This document shows, piece after piece, positions 1-8,142 of a stretch of 29,931 bases of DNA (its first letter is position 1; every line of letters starts with the position of its first letter). The position numbers and the translations under genes are program-made. This DNA is from CAZWEZ01 sp964632795 (GTDB taxonomy: Bacteria; Pseudomonadota; Alphaproteobacteria; Rhodospirillales; 2-02-FULL-58-16), in the NCBI GenBank assembly GCA_964632795.1, contig CAZWEZ010000044.1, positions 1-29,931 on the forward strand, written 5' to 3'. Below the pieces are notes generated by a model, which saw only the letters and a list, made by a program, of their open reading frames with translations, did no database searches and was not told the DNA's origin.

Positions 1-91
1 GGACGTCGTCGCGCGGCCCTTGTGATGGGCCGCCATCACGGCGGGCCACGCTCCTCGCCGAAAGCCTTGGAAAGCCGTCTCCATGGGCCAT
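1..91 (-). other. Possible 5' end of an ORF running off the window
   Basis: An ATG at 91-89 opens a frame that stays open for 30 codons to the window edge. It begins 2 bases after the TGA of the DMT exporter gene and has an AAGGAG-type ribosome site 8 bases upstream, so it could be a coupled downstream gene. However, the start region lies inside a repeat shared with the far end of the window, and the peptide shows no family signature. It may be repeat sequence rather than a gene. Confidence 0.25.
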
Positions 92-110
92 TATCAGTGC
101 TCCTTGGTAT
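78..110 (-). repeat. Dispersed repeat, copy 1 (33 bp)
   Basis: Read on the minus strand, this 33-base stretch matches 29794-29826 (plus strand) with three differences, all transitions. The shared core is ATACCAAGGRGCACTGA followed by TAATG. It covers the last codons and stop of the DMT exporter and the ATG of the next possible ORF. The first 17 bases also recur after fmt. Confidence 0.7.
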
Positions 111-1008
111 GAGGTGCTTCTTGTTGGCGGCGTTGTTCCCGCCTGAAGATGTAGAGGCCGCTGGCGGCGATGGCAACCGCGCCGGCCACGGTCCAGGCGT
201 CGGGAAGGTCGTCGAACAGGAAGAAGCCGTAAATCGTCGCCCAGATCAGGTTGGAATAGCTGAACGGGGCGACGGTCGCCGCCGGCGACGCCTGGAAGGC
301 CTTGATCAGGAAGAAATGGCCGATGCCCCCGAACATCCCCAGCATCGCCATCAGCAGCCACCCCTCGGCGTCCGGCGGGGTCCAGAAGAAGGGCACCGCG
401 GCGGAGGTCACCAGCATCCCCATCAGTGGCGTGTAGGCCAACGTCGTCAGCGGCCGGTCGCTGGCGCTGATCCGCCGGGTGGCGATCTGGTACAGGGCGT
501 GGGTGCAGGCCGCCCCCAGCGGCAGCAGGGCGGCGTACTGCATGACGCCGGCGCCGGGGCGGATGATGACCAGGGCGCCGACGAACCCCGCCGCCACCCC
601 GGCCCACCGGCGCCGTCCCACGTGCTCGCCGAGCAGCGGCAGCGACAGCGCGGTGACCAGCAGCGGCGCGGTGTACATGATGGCGCTGGTGTCGGCCAGC
701 GGAATCCGGCTGATGGCGTTGAAGAACAGGATGGTGGTCACCGTCAGCAGGCACGAGCGCACCACCTGCAGCCCGGGCCGCGCGGTCGCCATCACCCGCG
801 GCAGGCTGGGGCCGAGCAACACCACCAGCATCAGGACGTGGAAGGTATAGCGCGCCCACACCACCTGCATCACCGGATAGGACAGGATCAGGTATTTGGC
901 GGTGGCGTTGATGCTGGCGAACAGGACCATCGCCGCCAGCATCCACGGGATGCCGCGGCGGCCGTCCGACGACCCCGCCGGGGCGCTGAGCAGGGTGGAC
1001 GGGCGCAT
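94..1008 (-). CDS. DMT-superfamily (EamA) permease
   Basis: This 304-residue protein is an inner-membrane permease of the drug/metabolite transporter superfamily, which exports or imports small metabolites; the substrate cannot be read from sequence. It shows about ten hydrophobic segments arranged as two EamA-type halves, with the typical IPLADTSAIMYTAPLLVTAL stretch in the first half and SPAATVAPFSYSNLIWA in the second. I chose the ATG at 1008 because a strong AAGGAGG sits five bases upstream; an upstream in-frame ATG at 1041 lacks this. The last residues (HTKEH) are encoded within a dispersed repeat, so the C-terminus may have been altered by that repeat. The family call is secure; the function is general. 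Confidence 0.88.
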   Translation of the reverse strand: MRPSTLLSAPAGSSDGRRGIPWMLAAMVLFASINATAKYLILSYPVMQVVWARYTFHVLMLVVLLGPSLPRVMATARPGLQVVRSCLLTVTTILFFNAISRIPLADTSAIMYTAPLLVTALSLPLLGEHVGRRRWAGVAAGFVGALVIIRPGAGVMQYAALLPLGAACTHALYQIATRRISASDRPLTTLAYTPLMGMLVTSAAVPFFWTPPDAEGWLLMAMLGMFGGIGHFFLIKAFQASPAATVAPFSYSNLIWATIYGFFLFDDLPDAWTVAGAVAIAASGLYIFRREQRRQQEAPHTKEH

Positions 1009-1085
1009 CCAAGCCTCCTTCGGGCGCCGACAGCATCCCACCCCCGGCGGTTGGGGTCAATGCGCCGGCGGCGGCAAGGCCGTCT

Positions 1086-1100
1086 CCCCCCGTGGGGGGG
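1086..1100. repeat. GC hairpin in the DMT/kinase intergenic region
   Basis: A run of six C, then GT, then seven G forms a short hairpin between the divergent DMT exporter and histidine kinase genes. No T-tract follows, so a terminator role is not supported. Confidence 0.3.
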
Positions 1101-1142
1101 TCGAAAGAAGGTGGACGAAAGTAATAAGAAGGAACAGTACTT

Positions 1143-1178
1143 TTGCCTAAAGGGCTTTCCCCTGAACTATGATATACT
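1143..1178 (+). promoter_or_regulatory. AT-rich candidate promoter for the hybrid kinase
   Basis: The 1105-1200 stretch is clearly AT-richer than its surroundings. A weak sigma-70-like pair, TTGCCT (1143-1148) and TATGAT (1168-1173), is present with a 19-base spacer, and an overlapping TATACT lies at 1173-1178. Spacing is not ideal, so this is only a candidate. Confidence 0.25.
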
Positions 1179-1255
1179 TATAAGCCAGATAGGAATCGTT
1201 ATCGGGAAATCGCCCTCCTCTGCCGGCGGCTCTCGGGTCGCTGAGATATGTCGCC

Positions 1256-3589
1256 ATGACCAAAAGCACACGCAAAGCAAGAAAACCCTCCCGGCGTACC
1301 GGGCTCGACGTCCAGGAGAGCCTTGATTACCTGGACCAGGGGATTTCCGTTTTCGACGGCGACCTCGAGCTGGCGTTGTTCAACCGCCGGCTTCTCGACC
1401 TCCTCGACCTCCCCGCCGGGCTGGTCGAAATCGGGGTTGCCTTCGAGGACCTGATCCGCTTCAACGCCGAGCGGGGAGAATACGGCGAGGGCGACGTCGA
1501 GGCGCTGGTCCGCCAACGGCTCGAACTTGCCGCCGAACCCGAACACCACTGCTTCGAGCGGACCCGTCCCGACGGCACGGTCCTCGAGGTCCGCCGCAAG
1601 CCGTTGCCCGGGGGCGGCTTCATCACCACCTATTCCGACGTCACCGAGCTCAAGCGCGGCGAACAGGCCCTGAGGGAAAACGAGGACCGTTTCCGGCGTC
1701 TCTACGAGATGGCGCCCCTGGGCTATCAGTCGCTGGACATCGACGGCAACTTCCTCGAGGTCAACCAGGCCTGGCTGGACATGTTCGGCTATGCCCGCGA
1801 GGAGGTGATCGGCCGCTGGTTCGGCGATTTCGTCGCCGAGAAGGACCTCTTCGACACCAACTTCCCCCGCTTCAAGGAGGCCGGTGAAATCCGCGTCCCG
1901 GGATATGAAATGCGGTGCCGGGACGGCTCGGCCAAGACCGTCGCCTTCGACGGCAGGGTCGGCTACGACGAGCAGGGCAACTTCCTGCAAACCCATTGCA
2001 TCCTGAGCGACATCACCGAGCGCAAGCGGGCCGAGGAGGAATTACTGGCCGCCAAAAACAAAGCCAGCGTAGCGGAAGAACGACTAAACGAAGCGGCCCG
2101 CATCGCCAATCTCGGTTATTGGATTTGGGATGAAGTGAAAAACAAATTAATTGATTGTTCAGAGGAATATGCCCGTATCTACGGATACACCAAGGAACAA
2201 ATGTTGGCCCAAACATTCAATGAGCAGGCCGACTTGCAGTTTGCTCATCCCGATGACCGTGACCCATTGGCAAAGACATATAGCGAGTTCCATGTCAATC
2301 CGGAAACCTACGATGTCGAGTACCGCGCAATTCTACCGGACGGTACGGTGCGCAACATCCGGGAGATCGGAAATCCCATACTCGATGAACAAGGTCGACT
2401 CGTCCAATCCTTCGGGATCAATCAGGACATCACCGAATTAAAATCCATGGAACGCCAACTCGCCCACGCCCAGAAAATGGAAGCGCTCGGCCAGTTGACC
2501 GGTGGCGTCGCCCACGACTTCAACAACATCCTCCAGGTGATCCTCGGTAACCTCCACCTGGTCAGCGACAGCCTGGACGCCGACGACGAGGCGGTGGAAC
2601 CGATCGGGCACGCCATTTCCGCCGGCGAGCGGGGGGCGCTTCTGACCCAGCAGCTGCTGTCGTTCTCCCGCCGCCAAATGCTGAATCCGGAGGTGGTCGA
2701 CGCCAACGACGTGGTGCTGGGCATCATCCAGCTTCTGCACCGCACGCTGGGCGAGGACACGGTCATCAAGACCAGGTTCGCCCGCGACCTGTGGCCGGTG
2801 TCGATCGATCCCGGAAAGCTGGAGAACGCCATCCTCAACCTGGCCCTCAACGCCCGCGACGCCATGCCCGAGGGTGGCGAACTGTCGGTCGAAACCCGCA
2901 ACGAGCTTTTGAAACAAGCCATCCCGCGTGAGGACGGCGACCTGGCGGCCGGCCGCTACGCCGTGCTCAGGATATCCGATACCGGTCGCGGGATGACGCC
3001 CGAGGTCCTCGAGCAGGCCTTCGAGCCCTTCTTCACCACCAAGGACGTCGGCGAGGGCAGCGGCCTCGGGCTGAGCATGGTCTACGGCTTCGCCAGGCAG
3101 TCGGGCGGCCACCTCGCCATCGCCAGCGAACCCGGCCATGGGACCACGGTCACCATGTACCTGCCGGTCGCCGAAGGCCGGCCCGCGGCGAAGACGGCGA
3201 ACGGCGGCGGCAAGGCGGTGGCCGGCGGCACCGTGCTGGTGGTCGAGGACGATGCCGAGGTCCGCGACATCACGGCCAAGACCCTGAAGGCGCTCGGCTG
3301 CAAGGTGGTGGAGGCGGAAAACGCCCGTTCGGCGCTCCGGGCCCTGGAAAACAGGGACGACATCGAGTTGGTGTTCACCGACGTGGTGATGCCCGGGGGC
3401 ATGGACGGCATCGGCCTGGCCGAGGAAGTCGAACGCCTCCACCCCGCCATCAAGGTGCTGCTGACGTCCGGCTATCCGACCAGCGACTTCGACGCCGACG
3501 ACACCCTCGAGGACCGCTTTCAACTGCTGCGTAAGCCCTATAACACCCTCGAGCTGGCCGCCGCCGTTAAGGCCGTCCTCGAAGACTGA
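1256..3589 (+). CDS. Soluble hybrid sensor histidine kinase (PAS-PAS-PAS-HisKA-HATPase-REC)
   Basis: A 777-residue cytosolic sensor kinase with no membrane segment. Order: a PAS-7-like domain (about 15-127), a second PAS (about 140-258), a third PAS_3-like domain with its linker (about 262-396), the HisKA dimerisation helix with phospho-acceptor His420 in GGVAHDFNN, a HATPase_c domain (N-box Asn532; DTGRG at 575-579; GEGSGLG at 599-605), and a C-terminal receiver with the acidic pair Asp665/Asp666, phospho-acceptor Asp709 and Lys760. His420 should autophosphorylate and pass phosphate to Asp709, then probably to a separate Hpt protein. The ligand is not predictable. The third PAS domain is encoded by distinctly AT-richer DNA than the rest, suggesting a domain gained separately. 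There is no adjacent DNA-binding response regulator. Confidence 0.93.
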   Translation: MTKSTRKARKPSRRTGLDVQESLDYLDQGISVFDGDLELALFNRRLLDLLDLPAGLVEIGVAFEDLIRFNAERGEYGEGDVEALVRQRLELAAEPEHHCFERTRPDGTVLEVRRKPLPGGGFITTYSDVTELKRGEQALRENEDRFRRLYEMAPLGYQSLDIDGNFLEVNQAWLDMFGYAREEVIGRWFGDFVAEKDLFDTNFPRFKEAGEIRVPGYEMRCRDGSAKTVAFDGRVGYDEQGNFLQTHCILSDITERKRAEEELLAAKNKASVAEERLNEAARIANLGYWIWDEVKNKLIDCSEEYARIYGYTKEQMLAQTFNEQADLQFAHPDDRDPLAKTYSEFHVNPETYDVEYRAILPDGTVRNIREIGNPILDEQGRLVQSFGINQDITELKSMERQLAHAQKMEALGQLTGGVAHDFNNILQVILGNLHLVSDSLDADDEAVEPIGHAISAGERGALLTQQLLSFSRRQMLNPEVVDANDVVLGIIQLLHRTLGEDTVIKTRFARDLWPVSIDPGKLENAILNLALNARDAMPEGGELSVETRNELLKQAIPREDGDLAAGRYAVLRISDTGRGMTPEVLEQAFEPFFTTKDVGEGSGLGLSMVYGFARQSGGHLAIASEPGHGTTVTMYLPVAEGRPAAKTANGGGKAVAGGTVLVVEDDAEVRDITAKTLKALGCKVVEAENARSALRALENRDDIELVFTDVVMPGGMDGIGLAEEVERLHPAIKVLLTSGYPTSDFDADDTLEDRFQLLRKPYNTLELAAAVKAVLED

Positions 3590-3592
3590 GCG

Positions 3593-3610
3593 CCGCTAGT
3601 TAACCAGCGG
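3593..3610. terminator. Possible bidirectional hairpin between convergent genes
   Basis: CCGCT and AGCGG arms surround a GTTAAC-containing loop in the 24-base gap between the kinase gene and the convergent MFS gene. There is no T-run, so terminator function is only suggested by position. Confidence 0.25.
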
Positions 3611-3613
3611 TCC

Positions 3614-4909
3614 TTATTCGCAGAGCCGGCGGCAGCGGGTCTCGCGGATCAGCAGCGCTGTCGCCAGGGCGATCGCCGGGCAGGCGACCAGCGCCACCAG
3701 GGCGCCGCGGTAGGCGGCCAGCGAATAGACGCGCGCCCCGGCCTCCATGGCGCCGTCCCAGTTGAGGTCGAGCAGCCAGCCGATAAGCGGCTGGAACAGC
3801 GCCCCCGAGCCCATCACCAAGGTGTTGACGAAGCCGATCGCCGCCCCCGCCGCCTTGGCCGGGGTGTGCTCGCACACGGTGACGAAGCTGAGGATCATGC
3901 CCCCCGAGACGATGCCGTTGAACAGGAGCAGGGCCTGCGCCGCCCCCAGCCCCAGCCCCGGCAGGTAGACCAGCGCCGCGAAGCTTCCCAGGGAGGCGAC
4001 GGCGCCGATCAGCATCGGCACCTTGCGCCGCCCGATGTGGTCGGAGAACCAGCCCGCCAGCGGCGCCCCGATCCCCCAGCCGATCAGCATCAGCGACATC
4101 GAGGCCGCCGCCGCCGGGCGTTGCAGCTCGAAGGCCCGCATCATGAAGGGGACCCCCCACAGCCCGCCGAAGGCCAGCATCGGGGCCACCAGGGCAGCGC
4201 CGAAGAGGGCGATCAGCCAGCACTGGGCAGTGACCAGGGTCCGGGCGAGGCCGTGCAGCAGACCGCCCTCGACCGGTTCCGGCGGCGTCCGGCCGGGGTC
4301 CGGGCGGTCGCGCACCACCACCCAGATGAGGCCCCCCAGGACCAGCGCGAAGAGTCCCGCCGCGACCAGGGTGCCGCGCCACCCGAACCCCGCCACCAGC
4401 GCCGCCAGCGGCGCCTGGCCGGCGACCGCCCCGGCCATGCCGAGCATGATGGTCAAGCCGGTGAGCAGGGCGAAGCGCCGCGGTTCGAACCAGGCGCCGG
4501 CCAGCTTGAGGGCGCCGACCCAGGTGACCCCGGCCCCGGCGCCGATCAACAGCCGCCCGGCGTAGGCCGGCGCCAGGCTGTCGGCGAAGGCGAACAGCAG
4601 GCTGCCGATGCCGCACAACAGGGCCGCCGCGGCCAGCATCCGCCGCGCCCCCCAGCGGTCCATCAGCACCCCGACGGGGAGCTGAAGCCCGGCGTAGGCG
4701 TAGAAATAGAAGGCCGAGAGGTTACCCAGGGCGGCGGCCCCGACCCCGAAGTCCCGCATCAGCTCGCCGACCATGACGCTGGGGGCGACCCGCTGGAAGA
4801 AGCCGTAGCCGTAGAAGGCGGCGGCCAGTCCCCACATGATCCAGGGCACGAGGCGCTGCGCGGAGGAAGGACGGGCGAAGGGAGAGTGCGGGGCGTCCAT
4901 GGTCGCCAT
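3614..4909 (-). CDS. MFS transporter
   Basis: A 431-residue major facilitator superfamily transporter with about 12 hydrophobic helices in two halves. The loop after helix 2 carries the motif-A-like GVLMDRWGARRML, and the second half has the matching GWFSDHIGRRKVPML. The substrate cannot be told. I start it at the ATG at 4909 (MATMDAP); the ATG at 4900 is equally possible because neither has a clear Shine-Dalgarno site. TATAAT lies directly upstream of 4909, which is too close to serve as the -10 for a normally led message unless translation is leaderless from 4900. An upstream extension of the frame runs antisense through the neighbouring amidohydrolase and is not coding. The gene is divergent from the amidohydrolase with a 36-base gap. 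Confidence 0.88.
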   Translation of the reverse strand: MATMDAPHSPFARPSSAQRLVPWIMWGLAAAFYGYGFFQRVAPSVMVGELMRDFGVGAAALGNLSAFYFYAYAGLQLPVGVLMDRWGARRMLAAAALLCGIGSLLFAFADSLAPAYAGRLLIGAGAGVTWVGALKLAGAWFEPRRFALLTGLTIMLGMAGAVAGQAPLAALVAGFGWRGTLVAAGLFALVLGGLIWVVVRDRPDPGRTPPEPVEGGLLHGLARTLVTAQCWLIALFGAALVAPMLAFGGLWGVPFMMRAFELQRPAAAASMSLMLIGWGIGAPLAGWFSDHIGRRKVPMLIGAVASLGSFAALVYLPGLGLGAAQALLLFNGIVSGGMILSFVTVCEHTPAKAAGAAIGFVNTLVMGSGALFQPLIGWLLDLNWDGAMEAGARVYSLAAYRGALVALVACPAIALATALLIRETRCRRLCE

Positions 4910-4945
4910 ATTATACCAGCGGTCGTTTTGGGCTATATTCCAGGG

Positions 4946-5761
4946 ATGAACGACGTTTCCGGCATCGCCCCGTCCCCGTCGCCGTCCCTGATCGGGGCCG
5001 ACGACCCGCCCGCCTACGAGTTCTTCAACCCCCACGGCACGACGCCGCTGCTGCTGATCTGCGACCACGCCTCTCCCGCCATCCCGGGGGCCCTGGGCAA
5101 CCTGGGCCTGAGCGCGGAACTCCTGGACCGGCATATCGCCTACGACATCGGCGCCGCCAATGTCGTCCGGGCGCTGTCGCGACGACTGAACGCCCCGGCC
5201 ATGCTGTCGGGATACTCGCGGCTGTTGATCGACTGCAACCGGGCGCCCGGCGACCCCGGCTCGATCCCGCCGAACAGCGACGACGTGGCCGTCCCCGGCA
5301 ACCGGGAACTCGACGAAGCCGGCCAGATGTGCCGTGTCGAGACCTTCTTCTGGCCCTACCACCACGCCATCACCAACGCCATGGCCCATCTGTGGCGATT
5401 GGGCCGGCCGCCGGCGTTGTTCTCGATCCACAGCTTCACCCCGACGCTGGACGGCGAGGACCGCTACTGGGACATCGGCGTGCTGTGGAACCGGGATTCG
5501 CGGATGGCCGGGCCGCTGATCGACCTGCTGCGGGCCCCGGGCGACATCCTGGTCGGCGACAACGAGCCCTATTCGGGACTCGACATCGCTTATTCCCTGG
5601 ATTTGCACGCCGGCGCCGCCGGGCTGCCCAACTGCGCCGTCGAGATCCGCCAGGACCACCTGGAGACCGCCGAGGGCGCCCGGCACTGGGCCGACGTCCT
5701 GGGCGATGCCTTCGAGACGATCCTGGCCATCGACGGCCTGCACCGCGTCGAGAACTATTAA
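4946..5761 (+). CDS. N-formylglutamate amidohydrolase-like protein
   Basis: A 271-residue cytosolic metal-dependent amidase of the N-formylglutamate amidohydrolase (FGase, HutG-like) family. Characteristic stretches are CDHASPAIP (His41), SRLLIDCNR (91-99), IHSFTP (His162) and VEIRQD (Glu233), which supply likely zinc ligands and catalytic residues. In histidine degradation this family releases formate and glutamate from N-formylglutamate, but no hut genes are present here. Instead the gene is 19 bases upstream of a GCS2 carboxylate-amine ligase, so a role in hydrolysing another N-acyl amino acid or peptide is at least as likely. The start at 4946 follows a CAGGG ribosome site; the long upstream extension of the frame is antisense to the MFS gene. 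A repeat-like ATACCAAGGAG begins at the last base of the stop codon. Confidence 0.88.
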   Translation: MNDVSGIAPSPSPSLIGADDPPAYEFFNPHGTTPLLLICDHASPAIPGALGNLGLSAELLDRHIAYDIGAANVVRALSRRLNAPAMLSGYSRLLIDCNRAPGDPGSIPPNSDDVAVPGNRELDEAGQMCRVETFFWPYHHAITNAMAHLWRLGRPPALFSIHSFTPTLDGEDRYWDIGVLWNRDSRMAGPLIDLLRAPGDILVGDNEPYSGLDIAYSLDLHAGAAGLPNCAVEIRQDHLETAEGARHWADVLGDAFETILAIDGLHRVENY

Positions 5762-5771
5762 TACCAAGGAG
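5761..5771 (+). repeat. Partial copy of the dispersed ATACCAAGG repeat
   Basis: Eleven bases, ATACCAAGGAG, equal the start of repeat copy 1 and here overlap the amidohydrolase stop codon and supply the AAGGAG ribosome site of the next gene. The match is short and could be coincidence. Confidence 0.3.
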
Positions 5772-5780
5772 TAGCCCGGG

Positions 5781-6917
5781 ATGTCCTTTTCCGAACCCTC
5801 CTTCACCATCGGCATCGAGGAGGAATACCTGCTGGTCGACCCGCAAACCCGGGAGTTGGCCAGCGACCCCCCCGAAGCCCTGCTCGAAGAGTGCGAATCC
5901 CTGATCCGGGACATGGTCAAGCCGGAGTTCCTCAAGTCCCAGATCGAGGTCGCCACCCGGGTCTGCAAGGACCTGGCGGAGGCCCGGGAGAACCTGGCCT
6001 GGCTGCGCCGCACGGTGGCCGAGGTGGCGGCCAAGCACGGGCTGTCGCCGATCGCCGCCTCCACCCACCCGTTCTCGGAATGGCGCGACCAGAAGCACAC
6101 CGACAAGAAGCGCTACCACATCCTGGCCCGCGACATGCAGACGGTGGCGCGCCGGCTGTTGATCTGCGGCATGCACGTCCACGTCGGCATCGAGAACGAC
6201 GAGTTGCGCATCGACCTGCTCAACCAGGTCAGCTATTTCCTGCCCCATCTGCTGGCGCTGAGCACCTCCTCGCCGTTCTGGCGGGGGCAGGACACGGGCT
6301 TGAAATCGTATCGCCTCAGCGTGTTCGACGAGTTGCCCCGCTCCGGGCTTCCCGAACGCTTCGATTCGTTCTCCGAATACCAGCGCCACGTGGCGATGCT
6401 GGTCAGCGCCGGGTTGATCCAGGACGCCTCCATGCTGTGGTGGGACGTGCGGCCCAGCGCCCGCTTCCCGACCATCGAGATGCGGATCACCGACGTTTGC
6501 ACCCGCTTCGACGACGCCGTGAGCATCGCCGCCCTGTTCGCGTGCGTGGTCCGCATGCTGTACCGCCTTCGCCGCGGCAACAAGCGTTGGCGCGTCTACG
6601 CCGACATGCTGATCAACGAGAACCGCTGGCGAGCCCAGCGCTACGGCCTCGACGAGGGGCTGGTCGATTTCGGCAAGGGCGAGCTGGTGCCGTTCGTCGA
6701 CCTGCTGGACGAATTGCTGGAGCTGGTCGCCGAGGACGCCGAGGCCTTCGACTGCACCGCCGAGGTCGAGCACTGCAAGCGGATCACCCGCGAGGGGACC
6801 AGCGCCCATCGCCAGTTGGCAACCTACGCCGCCGCCGAGGCCGCCGGCGCGGAGCGCCACGAGGCGCTGTGCGCGGTGGTCGACATGCTGATCGCCGAGA
6901 CCACCCGGGGGGTGTGA
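5781..6917 (+). CDS. Carboxylate-amine ligase, GCS2 (YbdK) family
   Basis: A 378-residue enzyme of the glutamate-cysteine ligase type 2 family, close in layout and length to E. coli YbdK (372 residues). These ATP-dependent ligases join a carboxylate to an amine through an acyl phosphate; YbdK has only weak glutamate-cysteine ligase activity and its true substrate is unclear. Visible signatures are GIEEEYLLVDP (11-21, metal/ATP site), STHPF near 94-98, CGMHVHVGI (129-137) and LWWDVRPSARFPTIEMR. The start follows AAGGAG (5765-5770) ten bases upstream. It lies 19 bases after the amidohydrolase gene and is probably co-transcribed with it; the pair may make and break the same amide bond. It ends 12 bases before the convergent receiver-Hpt gene. 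Confidence 0.9.
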   Translation: MSFSEPSFTIGIEEEYLLVDPQTRELASDPPEALLEECESLIRDMVKPEFLKSQIEVATRVCKDLAEARENLAWLRRTVAEVAAKHGLSPIAASTHPFSEWRDQKHTDKKRYHILARDMQTVARRLLICGMHVHVGIENDELRIDLLNQVSYFLPHLLALSTSSPFWRGQDTGLKSYRLSVFDELPRSGLPERFDSFSEYQRHVAMLVSAGLIQDASMLWWDVRPSARFPTIEMRITDVCTRFDDAVSIAALFACVVRMLYRLRRGNKRWRVYADMLINENRWRAQRYGLDEGLVDFGKGELVPFVDLLDELLELVAEDAEAFDCTAEVEHCKRITREGTSAHRQLATYAAAEAAGAERHEALCAVVDMLIAETTRGV

Positions 6918-6929
6918 TCGTGCTGGTTC

Positions 6930-7994
6930 TCAGCCGACCATGGTTTGTTTCTCGATCGCCTGTTTGAGGCCCGCCAGAAGCGCCCGTCCGACCTCGCCGC
7001 CGTCGCCGGCCACCTTGTCGCGGAGCACCGCGCGCATGGCGTCGATGTGGGCCTTGACGATCTCGACGGCGTTGTCGTCGGCCTTGCAGTTCAAGCCGGT
7101 GCATTCGTACAGCATCTTGCCGAAGATGCTGATCAGCGGATAGCCGAAGGTCCCCCCCTGGCCGCGCAGTTCGTGGGCCAGCAGGTTGATCTCCTCGAAA
7201 CTCTTCCTGCGGGCCATCGGGCTCATCAGCGCCTTGGTGCACAGGTCCGACAGCTGGGCCAGGTAGCCGAGGGCCCATTCGGTGAAGTCGAGCGCCGAGC
7301 GCTCGAGCTGTTCCTCGGCTTCCTCGAGGAGTTCGGTGGGCAGCTCGCCGGGACCGGCGTCGCCCATCCCCCCGGCCTTTTCCTTGAGGCTGTTGGGCAG
7401 CCGGAAGTACCACACGTCGGTCGGCGCCTTGGGTTTGACGACCTTGTCGGGGGAATAGACGATGGTGACGTCCTTGTCATCGGCGAGCCGCCTCTCTTCG
7501 TCGTCCGGGCCGACATTCTTGCGGCGCCGGTCGGGGCCGAAATAGCGCTGGCTGACGACGAACTGGCGCGGAAAGTCGATGACCTCGAGGAGGTGCTTGG
7601 AGATCGAATCCGCCGAGAACGGCTTGGCCAGGAACTCGGTCGCCCCCAGATCGCGCGCCGCCTTGACGTATTCGTGGTCGGCGGCGCCCGACAGCATGAT
7701 GAAGGGAACGAACCGGTTGGGGGATTCCTTGGCCGTGCGCAACCACCGCAGCAGCAGCAGTCCGTTGACCGGCGACATCACCAGATCGGAGATCACGATG
7801 TCCAGCCCCAGGCCCCCCGACATCTGCGGGTCGCTGTGCATGGTCTTGAGGAAATCGATGGTCTCGGCGCCGTCCGACGCGGTCATCACGCGGCCGAAGC
7901 GCAACCTCCCGAGCATGTTCTCGAGGATGTTGCGGATATACCGGTTGTCCTCGACGAGGAAGATGCTGAGACGTTCCAGATTGTAAACGGCCAC
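6930..7994 (-). CDS. Response-regulator receiver protein with C-terminal Hpt-like domain
   Basis: A 354-residue phosphorelay protein. The N-terminal receiver (about 8-135) has the acidic residues in IFLVEDNRYIRN, phospho-acceptor Asp70 in VISDLVMSP and the conserved lysine in FLAKPF. A linker follows, then a helical C-terminal domain containing AHELRGQGGTFG, in which His274 fits the histidine phosphotransfer (Hpt) consensus H-x-L-[KR]-G. There is no DNA-binding or GGDEF output, so it probably relays or stores phosphate. I prefer the GTG at 7994 (V-AVYNLERLS) because GAGGA lies seven bases upstream; a GTG at 8018 would add eight residues but has only a weak site. No ATG start exists. The hybrid kinase at 1256-3589 is a possible partner, unproven. 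Confidence 0.85.
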   Translation of the reverse strand: MAVYNLERLSIFLVEDNRYIRNILENMLGRLRFGRVMTASDGAETIDFLKTMHSDPQMSGGLGLDIVISDLVMSPVNGLLLLRWLRTAKESPNRFVPFIMLSGAADHEYVKAARDLGATEFLAKPFSADSISKHLLEVIDFPRQFVVSQRYFGPDRRRKNVGPDDEERRLADDKDVTIVYSPDKVVKPKAPTDVWYFRLPNSLKEKAGGMGDAGPGELPTELLEEAEEQLERSALDFTEWALGYLAQLSDLCTKALMSPMARRKSFEEINLLAHELRGQGGTFGYPLISIFGKMLYECTGLNCKADDNAVEIVKAHIDAMRAVLRDKVAGDGGEVGRALLAGLKQAIEKQTMVG

Positions 7995-8038
7995 GGTGCG
8001 ATCCTCGCCTACCTTCACCCTACACAGCTATTTTTATT

Positions 8039-8090
8039 TTCGTCCTCCCCCGGTGGCAAGGCAAAGCTTGCGTGGTGCCGGGGGAGACGA
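8039..8090. repeat. Imperfect inverted repeat, CTCCCCCGG arms
   Basis: CTCCCCCGG (8045-8053) pairs with CCGGGGGAG (8078-8086). The stem extends outward through TCGTC/GACGA with one bulged C. The inner segment contains a GCAA/TTGC mini-stem. It lies in the 327-base divergent gap upstream of the receiver-Hpt gene and gapR. No T-tract follows, and its role is unknown. Confidence 0.45.
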
Positions 8091-8125
8091 TTATGTTCCG
8101 CCTTCCCGGAGAGCGAACGGCGGCA

Positions 8126-8142
8126 AGTGGATTCTATCCACT
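8126..8142. repeat. Perfect small hairpin abutting the MITE
   Basis: AGTGGAT (8126-8132) and ATCCACT (8136-8142) flank a TCT loop. The right arm runs into the CTAG that begins the MITE-like element. It may be a binding site or target-site structure. Confidence 0.45.

Noticed and set aside
22..1326. A 434-codon plus-strand frame over the DMT exporter
   Set aside because: Low-complexity Arg/Gln/His-rich translation with no domain; antisense to a clear membrane protein with a strong ribosome site.
4910..4939. TATAAT (minus) and TATATT (plus) as back-to-back -10 boxes between the MFS and amidohydrolase genes
   Set aside because: No acceptable -35 hexamers at normal spacing, and TATAAT is too close to the MFS start codon.
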